The notes: generated by a model not told the origin, from the sequence alone. 64,000 bases of DNA from Prochilodus magdalenae (GCA_024036415.1 JAMWET010001328.1:93501-157500), one strand, 5' to 3'; shown: positions 1 through 11,651, counted from the stretch's first letter. Made by a program: numbers and translations.

Positions 1-597
1 AGGGGTGACTGGTGGTGACCTCCACCATGAGTTCATTGTCCTGTATTTGCCTTTCTGCTGGGGTCCCAATAAACAAGCATGTCCCTCAGTAGATACTTAG
101 CCTCCCCTGTGACATTACAGTAATTTGGCAATAGTAGACAATTCCTTTTCATACTCAGGAGACACATCCTGAACCAAGCCCAGCAATGATCATTAGATGA
201 GAAAAGAAATCTGAAAGCTAAAGTTAGCATGTTGGCTATCTGGCTAACTGTGTTTCGTTATACTGTACAACCTTGTATTGGTATAATGACAAAGTTGAAC
301 TGAACTGAATTCTAAACATTTAACCTCTGTTCTTTTCTCAGTGTCTGGCAAGGGAAGAGTTACTCTAATGAGAACTTGGTTGTATTAGCCTATACAGCTG
401 TGGGCACATTAATTGTCAGGATGGGTTGATAATGGAGTGATAATGTCTGGAAATTATTACGTTATTAGAGTTTATTGGGGAAAACTGCACCACTGAAAGT
501 AGACTCTAGTACCTGGTTGGGCCACAAGTTGAGATACATTTGGAAATGAAGGCACGTAGTTCCTGTTTTGGGTCCTGCAGCACACTTTCACACTTCT

Positions 598-1030
598 CAC
601 ATATCTTTCACACTTGTAGGTTGGCAAAGCTGGCATCCCAACTGGTCCTGTAAATTCTTGGTAAGTCTGGTGACCAGGCAATCAAGTGGGGCCATTCCTG
701 GGAAACTCTAATCATGTGTAGGCAAGTATTATCCTGCAGAAGAATCCCAGCTGGAAGCCGTACCATGACAGGCAACATCCTGCACATATCACTGACCTGT
801 TAATGTCCCTCGTATGACTATTAGGGGTGACAGACAGTGGTATGCAATGACTCCCGAGATCATCACACCAGCAGTGTGCCACTCCACAGCAAAGACAGCA
901 TTGAAGAGCCCACCAAGAGGCTGACGATACAGAGTCAGTCTATAGCTGTCCAGGTTTCTCATACACAACACCAAATCTGGAATTCTGTCCAACTAATGAT
1001 TCTGAGAAATACAGTGCTGTGCTACATAAC
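598..1030 (-). mobile_element. Tc1-like transposase relic
   Basis: On the minus strand, 789-992 reads GVMISGVIAYHCLSPLIVIR, which matches the Tc1 transposase block usually read as GVMVWGAI..SPLV.IRGTLT. After a frame change at about 640-760 come DNTCLH, RVSQEW and AWSPDLPRIYRTSWD, equivalent to the DNARPHTA and SPDLSPIEH.WD blocks. The order is right for the C-terminal half of a DDE transposase, but frames are broken and the glutamate after SPDL (PIE) is replaced. This is a dead relic with no clear terminal repeats. A different Tc1-like element lies immediately to its right. Confidence 0.75.
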
Positions 1031-1042
1031 ACGGTACACATA

Positions 1043-1575
1043 CAGGGGTTGGACAATGAAACTGAAACACCTGGTTTTAGACCACAATCATTTATTAGTA
1101 TGGTGTAGGGCCTCCTTTTGCGGCCAATACAGCGTCAGTTCGTCTTGGGAATGACATATACTGCGTCCTGCACAGTGGTCAGAGGGAGTTTAAGCCATTC
1201 TTCTTGCAGGATAGTGGTCAGGTCACTACGTCATGCTGGTGGAGGTTCGTCCTTCTTGGTGGTATGCTGACATTACCCTGGATACCGTGGCTCTTGATAC
1301 ATCACAAAGACTTGCTGTCTTGGTCACAGATGCGGCAGCAAGACGTGCACCAACAGTTTGTCCTCTTTTGAACTCTGGTATGTCACCCATAATGTTGTGT
1401 GCATTGCAGTATTTTGAGCAGAACTGTGCTCTTACCTGCTAACTGAACCTTCACACTCTGCTCTTACTGGTGCAATGTGCAATTAATGAAGATTGGCCAC
1501 CAGGCTGGTCCAATTTAGCCATGAAACCTCCCACACTAAAATGACAGGTGTTTCAGTTTCATTGTCCAACCCCTG
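1043..1575 (-). mobile_element. Tc1-like deletion derivative, copy 1 (TA target)
   Basis: A 533-bp element with inverted ends CAGGGGTTGGACAATGAAAC and its complement, flanked on each side by TA (1041-1042 and 1576-1577), the hallmark of Tc1/mariner insertion. The terminal repeat runs about 33 bp (through GAAACACCTG). A second copy at 16364-16874 is nearly identical apart from a 22-bp deletion and point changes. The interior carries on the minus strand only the N-terminal DNA-binding part of a Tc1-type transposase; the catalytic domain is missing, so movement would need a helper transposase. Confidence 0.85.
1226..1390 (-). pseudogene. Truncated Tc1-like transposase, N-terminal helix-turn-helix only
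   Basis: A 54-codon minus-strand frame opens MGDIPEFKRGQTVGARLA and continues through SVTKTASLCDVSRATVSRVM to a TAG stop. This matches the first helix-turn-helix of Tc1 transposases (FQRG..VGARLAGASVTKTA...VSRATVSKVM in related fish elements). The second helix-turn-helix and the DDE catalytic domain are absent. The same frame of the same length survives in the other copy (16525-16689). Whether it is translated is unknown. Confidence 0.7.
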
Positions 1576-2424
1576 TACATACGCCTAACATGATAAACAG
1601 CATATTAAACTATACCAAATGTATTTGGGCTTACAGAGCAACCCAACACATTTTGGAACAAATGCATGATGATTTAGGCCTATAGTGTGCACAATGCTAA
1701 TCTTTGTATATAAGCTTTCATGACTTGTTAGCTACATTAGCTTTGTAATTTAGGCAAAACTAAAAAACCAAACCAATGTAAATATGTCTTGGCTGATTGA
1801 CCACCTCTGGAGAAAACCGCAATCTAGATTTTCACCAAACTACTTAAACACTCCGGAATACAGATTTCAGCTTTTATGTGGTTGACCTTACGTGGTTGAC
1901 TTTTTCGGTTTGGAAATTATTAGTGCTCCAGACAGACAGGCACGTCCACACAGCAAACAGCCTTCTCGAATGCAGGGGAGAGCTGTAGGCAGGATGCAAG
2001 CAGGAGGCTGGAAAGTGTGTGTCACACTTTCTACTAATTAACACTCCGCCTTATTCCTCCCAGGCAGAGCAGCCGGAGTGAGACTCGCAGTAACACAGTA
2101 TGGTGGACTTCCATCACTGAGTGCTTTAAAACTCCATCAGAGTGAACTGAGAATTAGATGATAAAAATTCAAGCCTACTGTATCCGATTTGGGGCTAAAG
2201 GGGTGCCAGTGTGGTGGGAAATGCTCGAGGTTGATTATGTCTTGGCACCTGGATGTGGTCTGGACTTGCTGGCAGTCTTCCGTCAGCATTTCCAGATGGC
2301 CCAGGTTCATTCTTAGCGTGTGCAAGTCATACTGGGCACAAGACATTTTATGATGCTTGTAAATTCTAAATCTGACAGGAACGTCACAAAGTTTCTGTCT
2401 TAGATTCAAATAATAACACATCCG
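1576..2424. other. Intronic DNA, nothing recognised
   Basis: No coding similarity, RNA gene or repeat family recognised. The 98-codon minus-strand frame at 2137-2433 has no domain signature and is treated as chance. Confidence 0.6.
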
Positions 2425-2960
2425 GGTGGTCAACCCATTGTTCTTAGTATACCAGCAGCTTCTTTGTTGGACAAGTACTCCATGCAGTCCTTATCTTGTT
2501 GTAGAATTATTTTCTTCAGTATTAAACCAAAGTTGTTTATTGCTTCAAATGCAAACATCCTGTTACTTCCAAATATTGATACTCTATTCCACTTTTTTGC
2601 CTTAATAATGGCTTCCAATCTTTTCAGGAGACTGGCATCTCCAGGAAGGAATATTTATAGAGCTATTTTTCCACACCTCCAAATTCGTAGAAGTTGGTTG
2701 TGCTTCTCACAATCCCAGTAATCCCAAACACATTTAAGTCTGTTGAGGTCTGGACTCTGCTACACAACCGTATAGACCCACAGTGTTCACGTGTCTTCAC
2801 AGTGGAATGATGGACAGAATTTTTGAAATCAAAAGCAAGCGTGGGGCTTCATTGTCACCTCTCTGTACAAAACATCCAGACTGACTTGACTTTTTTTGGT
2901 TCATCATTAAGGAAAACCTGGTACCTCATATCAGCTGAGTCGATAACAAAAGATGACGTC
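2425..2960 (-). mobile_element. Tc1-like transposon relic (C-terminal half and end)
   Basis: The minus strand reads SPDLNRLKCVWDYWDCEKHN near 2700-2760, the [18 protein letters not shown] block of one fish Tc1 group, with PIE lost. It continues to SLLKRLEAIIKAKKW near 2590-2640, the usual transposase C-terminus, with frame breaks between. The left end, TGGTCAACCCATTGTTCTTA followed by ACCAGCAGCTTCTT, matches the ends of the smaller elements at 20530-20872 and 35196-35446, which appear to belong to the same family. Not functional. Confidence 0.65.
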
Positions 2961-3303
2961 AAATGTGGTTGGAGAGAACTGTCCACCCATTCACCCTAAA
3001 CTCAAATGCTAATGCAGACTACCAGGTTAGCGTACCACCTTACAGCATCTTTGAGAAACCAGAATCATTTGAACATCTGAACTCTGATGTGATATTTTAA
3101 AGTCTGGTCTTTGCCTCATGTCATGGTAGTTTCATGCAGGGTCACAATGATGGCCAGAGGAGGTATTATGCAGTAGGAAAGAAGTAGCTGGTACCAAAAG
3201 CCAAAGCCAAAAGCGGCGATAAAGCCCCACAAGACGAAAGTACTGTTTATCTGATTATTACAGTTTTGTTGGTTTACTAGAGTGTCATGTCTCCTATACA
3301 ACA

Positions 3304-4000
3304 TACACTCACCATCAAAACAATAGTTGCACCCAGAAGGAATCACGTGACAAGAATGAAACTTGGAGGGTGGGTTTAACATTGTGAGACATCCAAATGA
3401 TTCAGTGCTAGGCCCACATGTGACATACTCAAGGACAGCCCCTTTTACTGTACCTGACTGACCCAACAGCCACAATTACAGACATACAGTGAGCAGTGAT
3501 GCCCAACATGAGTCATTTTACTGCCAGCAGCATTGGCAGATGGCTGCATGACGCAGGACACAAGCAGACTGAGTGGTACGACAACTCCCCTTAACACCAC
3601 GTCAACATCACCAAAGACTGCAATGGTGCCGTGACTGTCATGGAGTAGTGAAGCCAATCAACGAATCAGTGTGTGGAGGCACCATGGTCTGCACCAAGAT
3701 GAATTGTTTGTTGTCACATGTCACATGTCAGAAGGGCTGTTGTCACTACCCACCACAGAATCTGCAAGAACTGCATGAGAATATTCAAGCTCCATTGGGA
3801 ACCTCTACAAGTCCATGCCAAGACATATGCATAGGAGACTGAGAGACACTACTTCTGTATGTCTAGCTCAATAAATATTGCCCTTATCAGTCACAATTTA
3901 TCATCATTTTTTGTTCCTGGCAACCTTTATCTTCCTTCCCAACAGCACTGCAATCCCACACTTGCTTCTGGGTGCAACTATTTTAATTATGGTAAGTGTA
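3304..4000 (+). mobile_element. Family A Tc1-like element, copy 1
   Basis: Left end TACACTCACCATCAAAACAA followed by GTTGCACCCAGAAGGAATCA; the inverted right end reads CTTCTGGGTGCAACTATT and finishes GGTAAGTGTA at 4000. The plus-strand interior keeps scattered Tc1 transposase pieces: a TPRQHHQRLQWCRD block (3597-3635), an LQELHENIQAPL block near 3765-3795 and an LY.SMP-like C-terminus, separated by deletions and frame breaks. The 0.7-kb length is about half that of an autonomous Tc1 element. Related copies lie at 6889, 31004, 33078, 35457, 38771 and 41440. Confidence 0.8.
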
Positions 4001-4840
4001 TTTACTCAATAAAAACTCATTACTTGTATTTAAGGACCATTTAAACAGAAAACTAGACACATAAAAGCTGGTCTCTGACTTTTGCACCCAATCAAAACAC
4101 ACGTATGCATGTCGTCTGTCTGGCAGGTCAAGGAGAAGACCAGGATTTCTGACAAAAATTCCAAATGACATCATCATGAATACCACACAGTCACTTTTTA
4201 TGCATTTTCTTCTCTCCTTTCTCCCTTGGCCCTGTGATGAAAGTTACCATTCCAATGCAGTTTCCATTCCATAATCCCAGACCTTCTGTCACACACGGGA
4301 TGCCATTCAGCAAGCCTCAGTTCAGAAGCTATATTAATCCCATGTGTCTGTCTCTCTCCGAAACAACGTGCAGTCGCTGATTCAAGAACAGTTGCAGAGC
4401 CGTTGGCCATTTTAAAGCTGTCTAGGAAACTATTCAGCTATTCGCTCTCAAATATACAGCCAGAGTGTGAAAATAAGCTCCTGCTTTGCAGATATGCCAG
4501 ACATTTTCATGGTCTTCATAAACTGGATAGCTGCCTTTGGATCTGGTTTTGTTATTGGAGTGTCGACAAAAGGTACCTCAGTTTCCAAGACACGTTAATA
4601 ATGAACCTTAATCCAGAAGAGTAGAAGAGCCTGTGGAAAGTCCTAATGGAAACTCAGGTATGGACCTAATCATCATGCATATCTCAGTCTGCATACCTTT
4701 ATAGTTCCAACAACATGGAATATCCTGCCTTGCACTTGCTTTCCAAAGACTACCGAGAAACCAATAATGAATCACTGTTATTTGTGTCCTGTTTGTTTTG
4801 TTGCTGAGGTAGGTAAAATGAATTGACCTATCCATGCTCC
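4001..4840. other. Intronic DNA, nothing recognised
   Basis: No gene, RNA or clear repeat seen. A short GTCTCTGACTTTTGCACCC stretch at 4070-4089 resembles the end of a common fish Tc1 element but has no partner. Confidence 0.55.
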
Positions 4841-5238
4841 AGTCACAAATGCATTCTGAACAAGCGGATTTAAATGCTGGCAACAACCCAGTTCAGTCTG
4901 ACAAATGGAATAGAGGGGTAACCAGGCATAAGTCCAGAAACAGGTGGAATCCAGGAGAACCAAAAACACAAACAAGTAAACTGATTGATAAAGAGAGGAT
5001 CGTGCACAGGTAACAACAAGGACCACTCGGTATGCAACTGGAATGTTGGCAATACTTCGCAAAGACTGAACATTATTAGTATTCAAGAGATGGAGATGGA
5101 GAGAAACAGTATAGAAACAGTATGGGATTGGAGGAAGTTGAGTTGTGGTGTTGGCGTCGTAAAGAGGTGGATTATGGGAAGTGTAGTCTCTGGATTGGCA
5201 AAGGCAGGGACTGTGCCCAGAAGCCTGGAGGCATGACA
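4841..5238 (-). mobile_element. Probable solo LTR, Ty3/gypsy type
   Basis: The minus strand begins TGTCATGCCTCCAGG at 5238 and ends near 4841 with CATTTAAATCCGCTTGTTC then CATTTGTGAC, the usual style of fish gypsy LTR ends (TGTCAT... to ...TCCG...GTGACA). The flanks GTTCT (5239-5243) and GCTCC (4836-4840) could be a decayed 5-bp target duplication (3 of 5 identical). No gag/pol lies next to it, so a solo LTR is likely. The open frames on this strand are LTR sequence, not genes. Confidence 0.5.
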
Positions 5239-5824
5239 GTTCTTTTCAATTTGTCCACTTCAGATTAGCTTCAATGTTAATCTTAGGTTTATTATGATAC
5301 CAGAACTGGCTTTGATACTGACGCCAAATATAGGATCACAAATAATAAATACAAAAACGATATTTGGCAAAAAAGTTAAACCAGATAAATACCCACTGCT
5401 CAAAACTGTCTGCATGTAAACACTGAGTCATTCTGAGTGGTACGATATGAAATAGTAAATTGATTTCTTTACATTGATAGTGATGGGAAACACATATATG
5501 GCCATTTTACATTTGCCTTGCAATATTTGGGCATACATTTGGCCAGTTGCCAGAATACTAATCCATATAAAGTCATTGACTTATTAATTATGCTCATGAG
5601 GTCAAATATATGTTTCAGTATGATATATACTTGCACTGCAACTGCCTGATGATACATGTAACTTGGTCACAAAGTCACCGCAAACTGCAGTAAAGTCTTT
5701 TCTCTCTGGCTCTGGACAGATCATCCAGCCCAAAAAACATCCAGCCCAAAAAATCTATCACATTCTGCTCAGTATTCAGACTGTGTAAAGCCTGCAGAGT
5801 GCCTGCAGTGTCTCAGAAAGAGAA

Positions 5825-5882
<58 letters not shown>

Positions 5883-6888
5883 CAAGAATGCCTCAAACTC
5901 ATGGAGCGAGGGAGATGGAAGAAAAGAGAAAGAGACTAGGGCTGGACAGAACACAAAGCGAAGGATCTCTCTCACCTCCCATGGAGAGCGGAAAACTATA
6001 AGCGGAAATCAGAGGCACTGGGGGCAGTGTTTCATTCCCCGTGCCATCGTCCAGCTAAGGCCTGAGAACCGAGCTGGAGACAGATGCCCTGCAGAATGAG
6101 CTCTTTGAGGGGACAAAGGCCTGGGAGAGCCGCCCTGCTGCACCACGCATCAGCTATTTGACTTGGAGCACTCATCACAAAAGTGTCATTGATAGCTGCT
6201 CTGAGTTGGCTTGAGAGCATGACCGTGGGTCTGCAAGCCCCCTGGGCAGTGTAGCGTGACCGGATACAGCGGTGGGGAGAAAAGAGAGGGTTGAAGACAG
6301 CAGACAGAGATCATGCTGCTGTCTATAAATGAACAGCAGCTGTCATTGACCTTTGTTCTTGTTTTGTGGACGTGGCTGTGTTGGATATGTTGAGTCTACA
6401 GGCTACTATCCAAGCCTATATGATCGTACTGGGATGGAACTTTGGGGCCAAAACATGGAAATTGGATTATTACTAATTTATTACTATTTTATTACTACCA
6501 CACCAAGTTTGAGTCTAGAGACACAACTACTTTCTTCCTATCATTTCCTTCAATATCGGTTTCCTATTTTCCATTTCTCTCTTACTAAAATAAAGACATT
6601 GTGTCCGAAACAGCAACAGACACCAAACCTGCCGAGCTAACTGCACTGCAGACGAAAGATAAGACAAAACAATATCCACCAATATCACATACTGCTTGCA
6701 TGTTGCCAATGAGGCCGATATATAAGCCAATGAACCAAACCAATTCATGTACCATCAACATGGAAAAGTCGTTTTACAGTTTCAGGCTCAAATCAGACTC
6801 ATTCAGTCAATATGTCAGGCATGTAACTGGCCCACAAGGCTAATTGTGTAGATAATGGGGAGTGTCCATGGAAGAACATTTCTCCACA
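5239..6888. other. Intronic DNA; AG repeat and one comparatively GC-rich stretch
   Basis: Apart from the AG repeat at 5829-5880, no gene or element recognised. The stretch 6030-6260 is GC-richer and more complex than its neighbours and repeat-free, so it might be a conserved regulatory element, but only a cross-species comparison can tell. Confidence 0.5.
5829..5880. repeat. (AG)n microsatellite
   Basis: About 25 uninterrupted AG units followed by GACAGC. The leucine/serine frame on the minus strand is only this repeat translated. Confidence 0.95.
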
Positions 6889-7666
6889 TGCACTAATCAT
6901 CAAAAGCATAGTTGAACAAATAGTTGCACCCAGAAGGAATCATCCAACAGGAATGAAACTTGGTAAGTAGGTTTGACATTGTGAAGACATTAAAATGACA
7001 TTCATGCTCAGGCCTGTATGCGTCATAAGCAAGGATGAGTCTTATCACTGTACCTAACTGACCCAACAGCTACAATTGTGGACATTCAGCGAGAAGCCAT
7101 GTCCTCCATGAGTCATTCCGTTAGTGCCAGCACCATTGGCAAACGGCTACACAGACCACTATGACGACTGCCCTTAACATGTCACCATCACCAAAGATTG
7201 CCATGGTGTTGTGCCTGTTGACTGTCATGAAGTGACTCAGAATGGCAGCCGGGCATCTCATGTGATACGTTGCATCTTTGTCTTGGAGGGGCCTGCCAAA
7301 AGATAAACGGTTTGCTGTCATGCATCCTATGTCCAGAGGATCTGGTCTTGCTCCCCCTCCACCCCTACTGCAAAATCTGCAGGAACTGTGTGAAAATATT
7401 CAAACTGCATGGGATGGATTATCACAGGACACCATTAGGAACCTCTGCAATTCCTACAGAGAGGTCTGGTATGTTGCATTAGCAAACATAGCGGTCTGAC
7501 CCCATACTGAGAGACACTATTTTTAAATGTACAGCTTAATAAATATTGCCCATGTCAGTCTTAATGTATCATCAGTCATTGTTCCTGGTAGCCTTTATCT
7601 TCCTTCCCATAGCCCTGCAATCCAACACATCCTTCTGGGTGCAACTGTTTTTTGACAATAAGTGCA
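6889..7666 (+). mobile_element. Family A Tc1-like element, copy 2
   Basis: Left end CACTAATCATCAAAAGCATA followed by GTTGCACCCAGAAGGAATCA; the inverted right end contains CTTCTGGGTGCAACTGTTTT and stops near AAGTGCA. The best-preserved transposase remnant of the family is here: an NLQELCENIQTAWDGLSQDT block at 7369-7428 then IRNLCNS, matching the Tc1 C-terminal ...LWDELSQ.TIRNL..SMPRR region, preceded by FVLEGPAKR-like remains of the SDESRFCLGG.DGR block. No intact frame. Confidence 0.8.
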
Positions 7667-8085
7667 AAACCAGGCCCAAATAGCAGGGACCACAGACACA
7701 GACACACTCTAGCCCTGAAAGAATGTTTGCCATCATAAGACCACTGTCACAATAAGCAGGCGGTTTGTGGATGGGGCAACACACAGCTTGCGTAATAAGC
7801 TGCAGTCTTGAATTGCATCAAGACACCTTTTGCACTGTGTCCGTGCTTGTCGTGTACTCCTGGCCCAGAATGTATTGCAGCGTCCCACTGCTGGCTAACA
7901 CAGAGCCATGGATGACCTGGAGGCAACCTCCTGGGAGAATGCTGGGGGCTCTGTAAGAGAAACTAAAGGATGTACATAGCTGGGATTGTCAGCATGAACT
8001 GTATATATGTATTGCAAACTTAAGGAGTACAATGTTTACATTTATACCAAATATGGACATAACTGCTGCTAAAAAAACAATGCCC
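7667..8085. other. Intronic DNA, nothing recognised
   Basis: No gene, RNA or repeat family recognised. Confidence 0.5.
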
Positions 8086-8309
8086 ACAGTGGACATAACT
8101 ACCTACTTTACTGCTCCCACTACCAGTGGGCTATCTGCACTGTCCCCTCCCTGTATTTATTGTTTGCTGTTTTGTATATTGTAAATTGTCTTATGTATTT
8201 ACTGTATTTATTGTTCTATGTAGCACCTTGGTTCGAAGGAACGTTGTTTCGTTTCACTGTGTACTGTACACCACTGTATATGGTTGAAATGACAATAAAA
8301 ACTACTTGA
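8086..8309 (+). mobile_element. Retroposon 3' tail (LINE-like)
   Basis: A non-coding stretch ending ATATGGTTGAAATGACAATA then AAAACTACTTGACTTGACTT, a recurrent 3' end of fish retroposons, with a polyadenylation-like AATAAA and short tandem CTTGA units as the tail. No reverse transcriptase remains upstream, so it is a 5'-truncated insertion. The exact family was not determined. Confidence 0.5.
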
Positions 8310-9215
8310 CTTGACTTGGCATTGGCTCTTCAGCAGCTGTCTGGTGGGGTAGTGGTGCAGTGTCGGTACCTATCGTAGGGCATGTGAAGTTTCTTAGTAC
8401 AAGCCTCGATGTGCTGGAGCAATATTTATCAAAATGACTCAATTTAAAGACCAGGAGTATGTGTGTGAGAATGCTCAGTGCAAAATAAGCCTTGATGTGG
8501 CTAAAATATGTTCTTGCAATTGCAAGTTATTGTTTCCCAAACTCTGTGTTATTGAGCCAGGATAGAGTCCTGTAAAATGCCTTCAGTGGGAAAGAATTTC
8601 ATTGATTTACCACTCTGTTTGTAAACTAACATTGTCTCTCTTGTCTCAAGCTTCTCCACTGTGCGTCTTTTAACTCTATACCTGAGGGGCATAGTGCATT
8701 TAGCAAAATTAGCTACAGCTTTACTAAAGTGAACATTCATTTCAGATGCATCCTGATCTGGTAGCACAAGCTCAATCAGCATGAGTCTTCTATGTACATA
8801 CAGAGCTATAGAATGGTATTGCATCCTATGAAGAAGCTCTCTATAAAGCTGTGCATCTAGAGCTCTGCCTTTTCTCAGCTTTGATAAGGAAAGGTCCTGT
8901 GTTCCATCTTCTGTTCTCTGTTTGTGTTGCTGGCCTGTTCACAGAGCCACCAGTGTCAGAAGGCCAGAAGGCCTTGGTGTCATCAGTAGTGTTTCAATTT
9001 GCCCTATTACAAAGACAGAGATTACAGTAATAGGTCCCGTTCTTTCCTCTCTGGTCAGTTTGCTTTGGCCTCTGCCCCAGATCCAGGGCTTTATACCCAG
9101 GGGGAGGCTTAAGCTCCAGAGCTGGGCAAGCCCAGCATTATCAGAGTGGGACTCTGAGACACGAGAAAACTGGTGCCTCGTTACTCTACTACAATTCTAT
9201 ACCTATGATTTGAAG
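8310..9215. other. Intronic DNA, nothing recognised
   Basis: Frames of 91 codons (8549-8824, minus) and 104 codons (8922-9236, plus) have no recognisable motif and are treated as chance. No RNA gene seen. Confidence 0.5.
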
Positions 9216-9425
9216 CTCCGAATACCTTTGGGATGAACTGAAGTGTTGATTATGATCCAAAACTAATCATCCAACACCAGTGCTGACCTCACTAATGCTG
9301 TAGTGGCTGAGAGCAATCACATAACCCTTACAGGAACTTTCCAACATCTAGTGTAAAGTCTTCCTAGAAGAAATAGAGGCTATTACTGCGGCAAAAATAG
9401 AGTCATGGTTAAAGAAAATAAAATA
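9216..9425 (+). mobile_element. Tc1-like transposase C-terminal relic
   Basis: CCTTTGGGATGAACTG is followed by AATCATCCAACACCAGTGCT, GACCTCACTAATGCTGTAGT and TTCCAACATCTAGTG...GAGGCTATTACTGCGGCAAA. In broken frames this reads as the P.SDLTNALVAEW..I...FQ.LVESLPRRVEAVIAAKGG end of fish Tc1 transposases. Stops and small deletions make it inactive; no inverted ends were found. Confidence 0.65.
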
Positions 9426-9524
9426 AACTCTAAACTAGTTCCTTCAAAGAAAAAAAAAACATCTTACTTATAAAAATAATTTGTTTATTAATTTTGGTAG
9501 CTTATACATTTGGGTCACGCAGCA

Positions 9525-9605
9525 TGCTAGAGCCTATTCCAACACTCACTGGGTGAAAGCCAAGAAACACCCTGGACAGGCCACTAGTCCATCATAGAGA
9601 TGCAT
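9525..9605 (-). mobile_element. LINE2-like 3' tail fragment
   Basis: The minus strand reads ATGGACTAGTGGCCTGTCCA then GGGTGTTTCTTGGCTTTCACCC, a version of the GGCGACCTGTCCAGGGTGTAC...GCCC tail found in fish L2-type LINEs and SINEs. A related plus-strand tail lies at 28905. Confidence 0.5.
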
Positions 9606-10341
9606 GTTCAATAGTATATAAATATTAAAGCTCTGGAAGAAGCTATGTTCACACTAGTCATTGTATAACAATGTAGCATAGGTCACCACCAGCTCATTAC
9701 CAGCTACTGGGCTAATTAAGCTAATTAAGGGCATTACAAGGGCCTTACTGTATTTTATTACTATCTGAATTTGATGCAAAGTTATTGTTGTGCATGCTTG
9801 CTTTACAGAATGAAAAACATTTCTTGACAGTAGAATATGAAAAAGTTGGAAGTGCAGACTTGAAACTATATATACAGAGCACACAGTAATATTAATGACA
9901 CCCTTGAGATGTGAACGTTGAGCATTTCTGTGGATGTTACTCTCCAGCTTCTGCTTGTTTGTGTAAGATCCAAAAAAGCAGGCCGTTAAATGGAACATGG
10001 CAGCCGTGGGCACGGGAGACCATTTCTGTTCCAACATACTGACCCATAGAACACTTGACCCAGTGTGCATGCAGCTGCCTCCTCATTTGTTTCAGTGTTA
10101 CGGATGCTTGGCTGTTACTTGGCGAGTTGTGTTTGACATCCAATATAACTGACACAGAACTACAGAGGTTTTGGTCTTGTAGGTCTTTGTGTGTGGAAAT
10201 TCACTCCGGCTCTCTGTTTGCTGTTTAATTCCCCCCATTGTGCAGCTCTTTCACTCGCCCATGGTCGTAAGACAAACGACCCGAGAGAATGCTAATGCTG
10301 GCACGGTACTGGCACACCATGGGGGCGGTCGCTGCGGTTAC
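9606..10341. other. Intronic DNA next to exon 2, nothing recognised
   Basis: The 138-codon and 72-codon minus-strand frames here show no coronin or other domain similarity and lie beyond the exon 2 donor. No repeat family identified. Confidence 0.5.
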
Positions 10342-10542
10342 CTGAGTGACCGGGATAACGATGAAGGACCCTCCTCCGGCGCTTTCGGTTACTATGGCAA
10401 GGAACTTGCTGTTGACTGTGCAGAAGTGGTTGTCATGGACGTTCTTTGTGATGGGGATGCCTTCGAAGCAGTGCTCCCGGTTGGCCACTTTGCCATAAAC
10501 GTTTCGAAACTTGGAGCTTCGGTAGGTCGGGCGCCATGACAT
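10342..10542 (-). CDS. coro2b: Coronin 2B, coding exon 2 (67 residues)
   Basis: Coronin 2B is an actin-binding WD40 beta-propeller protein of the vertebrate class II coronins, acting at the cortical cytoskeleton and focal contacts. This exon encodes its N-terminus. Visible are MSWRPTYRSSKFRNVYGK (the basic SKFR..YGK signature of coronins), ANREHCFEGIPITKNVHDN, and HFC.VN..FLAIVTESAGGG followed by SFIVIP, the first propeller strands. On the minus strand the exon follows a pyrimidine-rich tract ending CCTGCAG and ends ACTCAG|gtaacc; it is exactly 67 codons with both junctions in phase 0. The family continues with TGRI after this glutamine, which fits the donor. From memory it is nearly identical to mammalian CORO2B and less like CORO2A. 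The upstream partner is the five-codon exon at 63142. No stop or frameshift is present. The open frame running past both ends of the exon is intron read-through. Confidence 0.96.
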
Positions 10543-11449
10543 CTGCAGGACACAGAGAAGGAGGAGGAAGTCACACAAAGGGAAGAGAAAACACTCAGAA
10601 ATAGCGCAAATTATTACTGACTAAGTTTGATTCCACAGTTGTTAATGTGTAGACTTGTTATTCACTGGCTACTATAAAAGTAGTATGGACAGTACTATGA
10701 AAGCATAGGCACACATACCTTCTGTGCTTTAGAAGGCTAAGAAATGAATGCTGGATGCTTTTTCACTACCGACATGCCTGAATTACAACTGCCAACCAGA
10801 CAGCACCCCTATTCTGGCCCTATCTGGCATATGGATCAGATTACAGCCACACTTCAGCCAAAAGTAGGCAACTCTGCTGCATCTCTACCAAAAGTGGACC
10901 AGATCTGCTTGGAACACGTGGGCCATATTGGATATTATATATATAAGTTACTTTGGCTTACATTCCATATCTATCCAGGTTTGTTTTGGCACAGATGGGC
11001 CGACAGTGGGCCAGTAATGCCACATCCTTGCCAGATGTGGCCTGTATCTGCATGCTACCTGTACAGTTACAGCATATCAACAGACTTTTGTCCCATTAAG
11101 AATGAATGGGCTGTAAAAGTGCATGCTCAAGCATGAATTAAATGTTGGTTAACCCCCCCACTCCCACCCACTCTGTTTGCCTGTTTGTTTTTTTACTCCC
11201 TCTTCCCGCCATAGAGTCACATTCATTTTCACCCCCTTTCAAATGTTATTGGTCCCCTTAACCTCCAGCCACCAAACTGCATGTACTCAATCCAGGCTAA
11301 TTCCCAAACTCTAATCCACAGCCGTGCTGACCCATACTCCTCTATTCGTCATTTATCCATCCCTTGTTTCTCCATAGCAACCATCCTAACAGGAAGTGGG
11401 AGTCATTTAAGCCATTCAGGAATTCCGTCAGGAAATGCACTTAGTTTAA
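10543..11449. other. Intron 1, proximal to exon 2
   Basis: Contains the pyrimidine tract of the exon 2 acceptor (10543-10590 on the minus strand). The 130-codon frame at 10744-11136 has no domain; within it TGGGCCA/TCTGGCC-like motifs recur, suggesting a decayed minisatellite or repeat rather than a gene. Confidence 0.5.
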
Positions 11450-11651
11450 CCTCCTGAGACCCCAGTGTCCTCATATGAGGACATTACATTTCTGCTTCTC
11501 TGAACCATGATACTTTTTAAAACATTGACCCTTTGGCCTTAACTTCCTGTACAATGACAACACTTAGTTATTATGCTTGTTAGGTCCTACTAATCACAAA
11601 TAACCAGGAGAAATTAAAACTGCACACCAAGCAAGTCTGGGTCTCAGGAAG
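11450..11651. mobile_element. MITE with TTAA flanks
   Basis: A 202-bp element with inverted ends CCTCCTGAGACCC and GGGTCTCAGGAAG, flanked on both sides by TTAA (11446-11449 and 11652-11655). TTAA target sites are typical of piggyBac- and Kolobok-type DNA transposons. No coding capacity. Confidence 0.65.

Larger units (their letters stand above)
1..10341 (-). other. coro2b: coro2b intron 2 (3' part not in window)
   Basis: Everything left of exon 2 follows its GT donor on the minus strand (gtaacc, starting at 10341) and is therefore intronic; the next coronin exon is outside the window. No further coronin-like coding sequence was seen. Its content is Tc1-like relics, one probable solo LTR, LINE tails and a GA microsatellite, listed separately. 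Confidence 0.85.

Noticed and set aside
10189..10539. Plus-strand 116-codon frame over exon 2
   Set aside because: Antisense shadow of the coro2b exon.
10795..11060. Recurring TGGGCCA / TCTGGCC motifs as a possible satellite
   Set aside because: Spacing and matches were too irregular to define a unit by eye.
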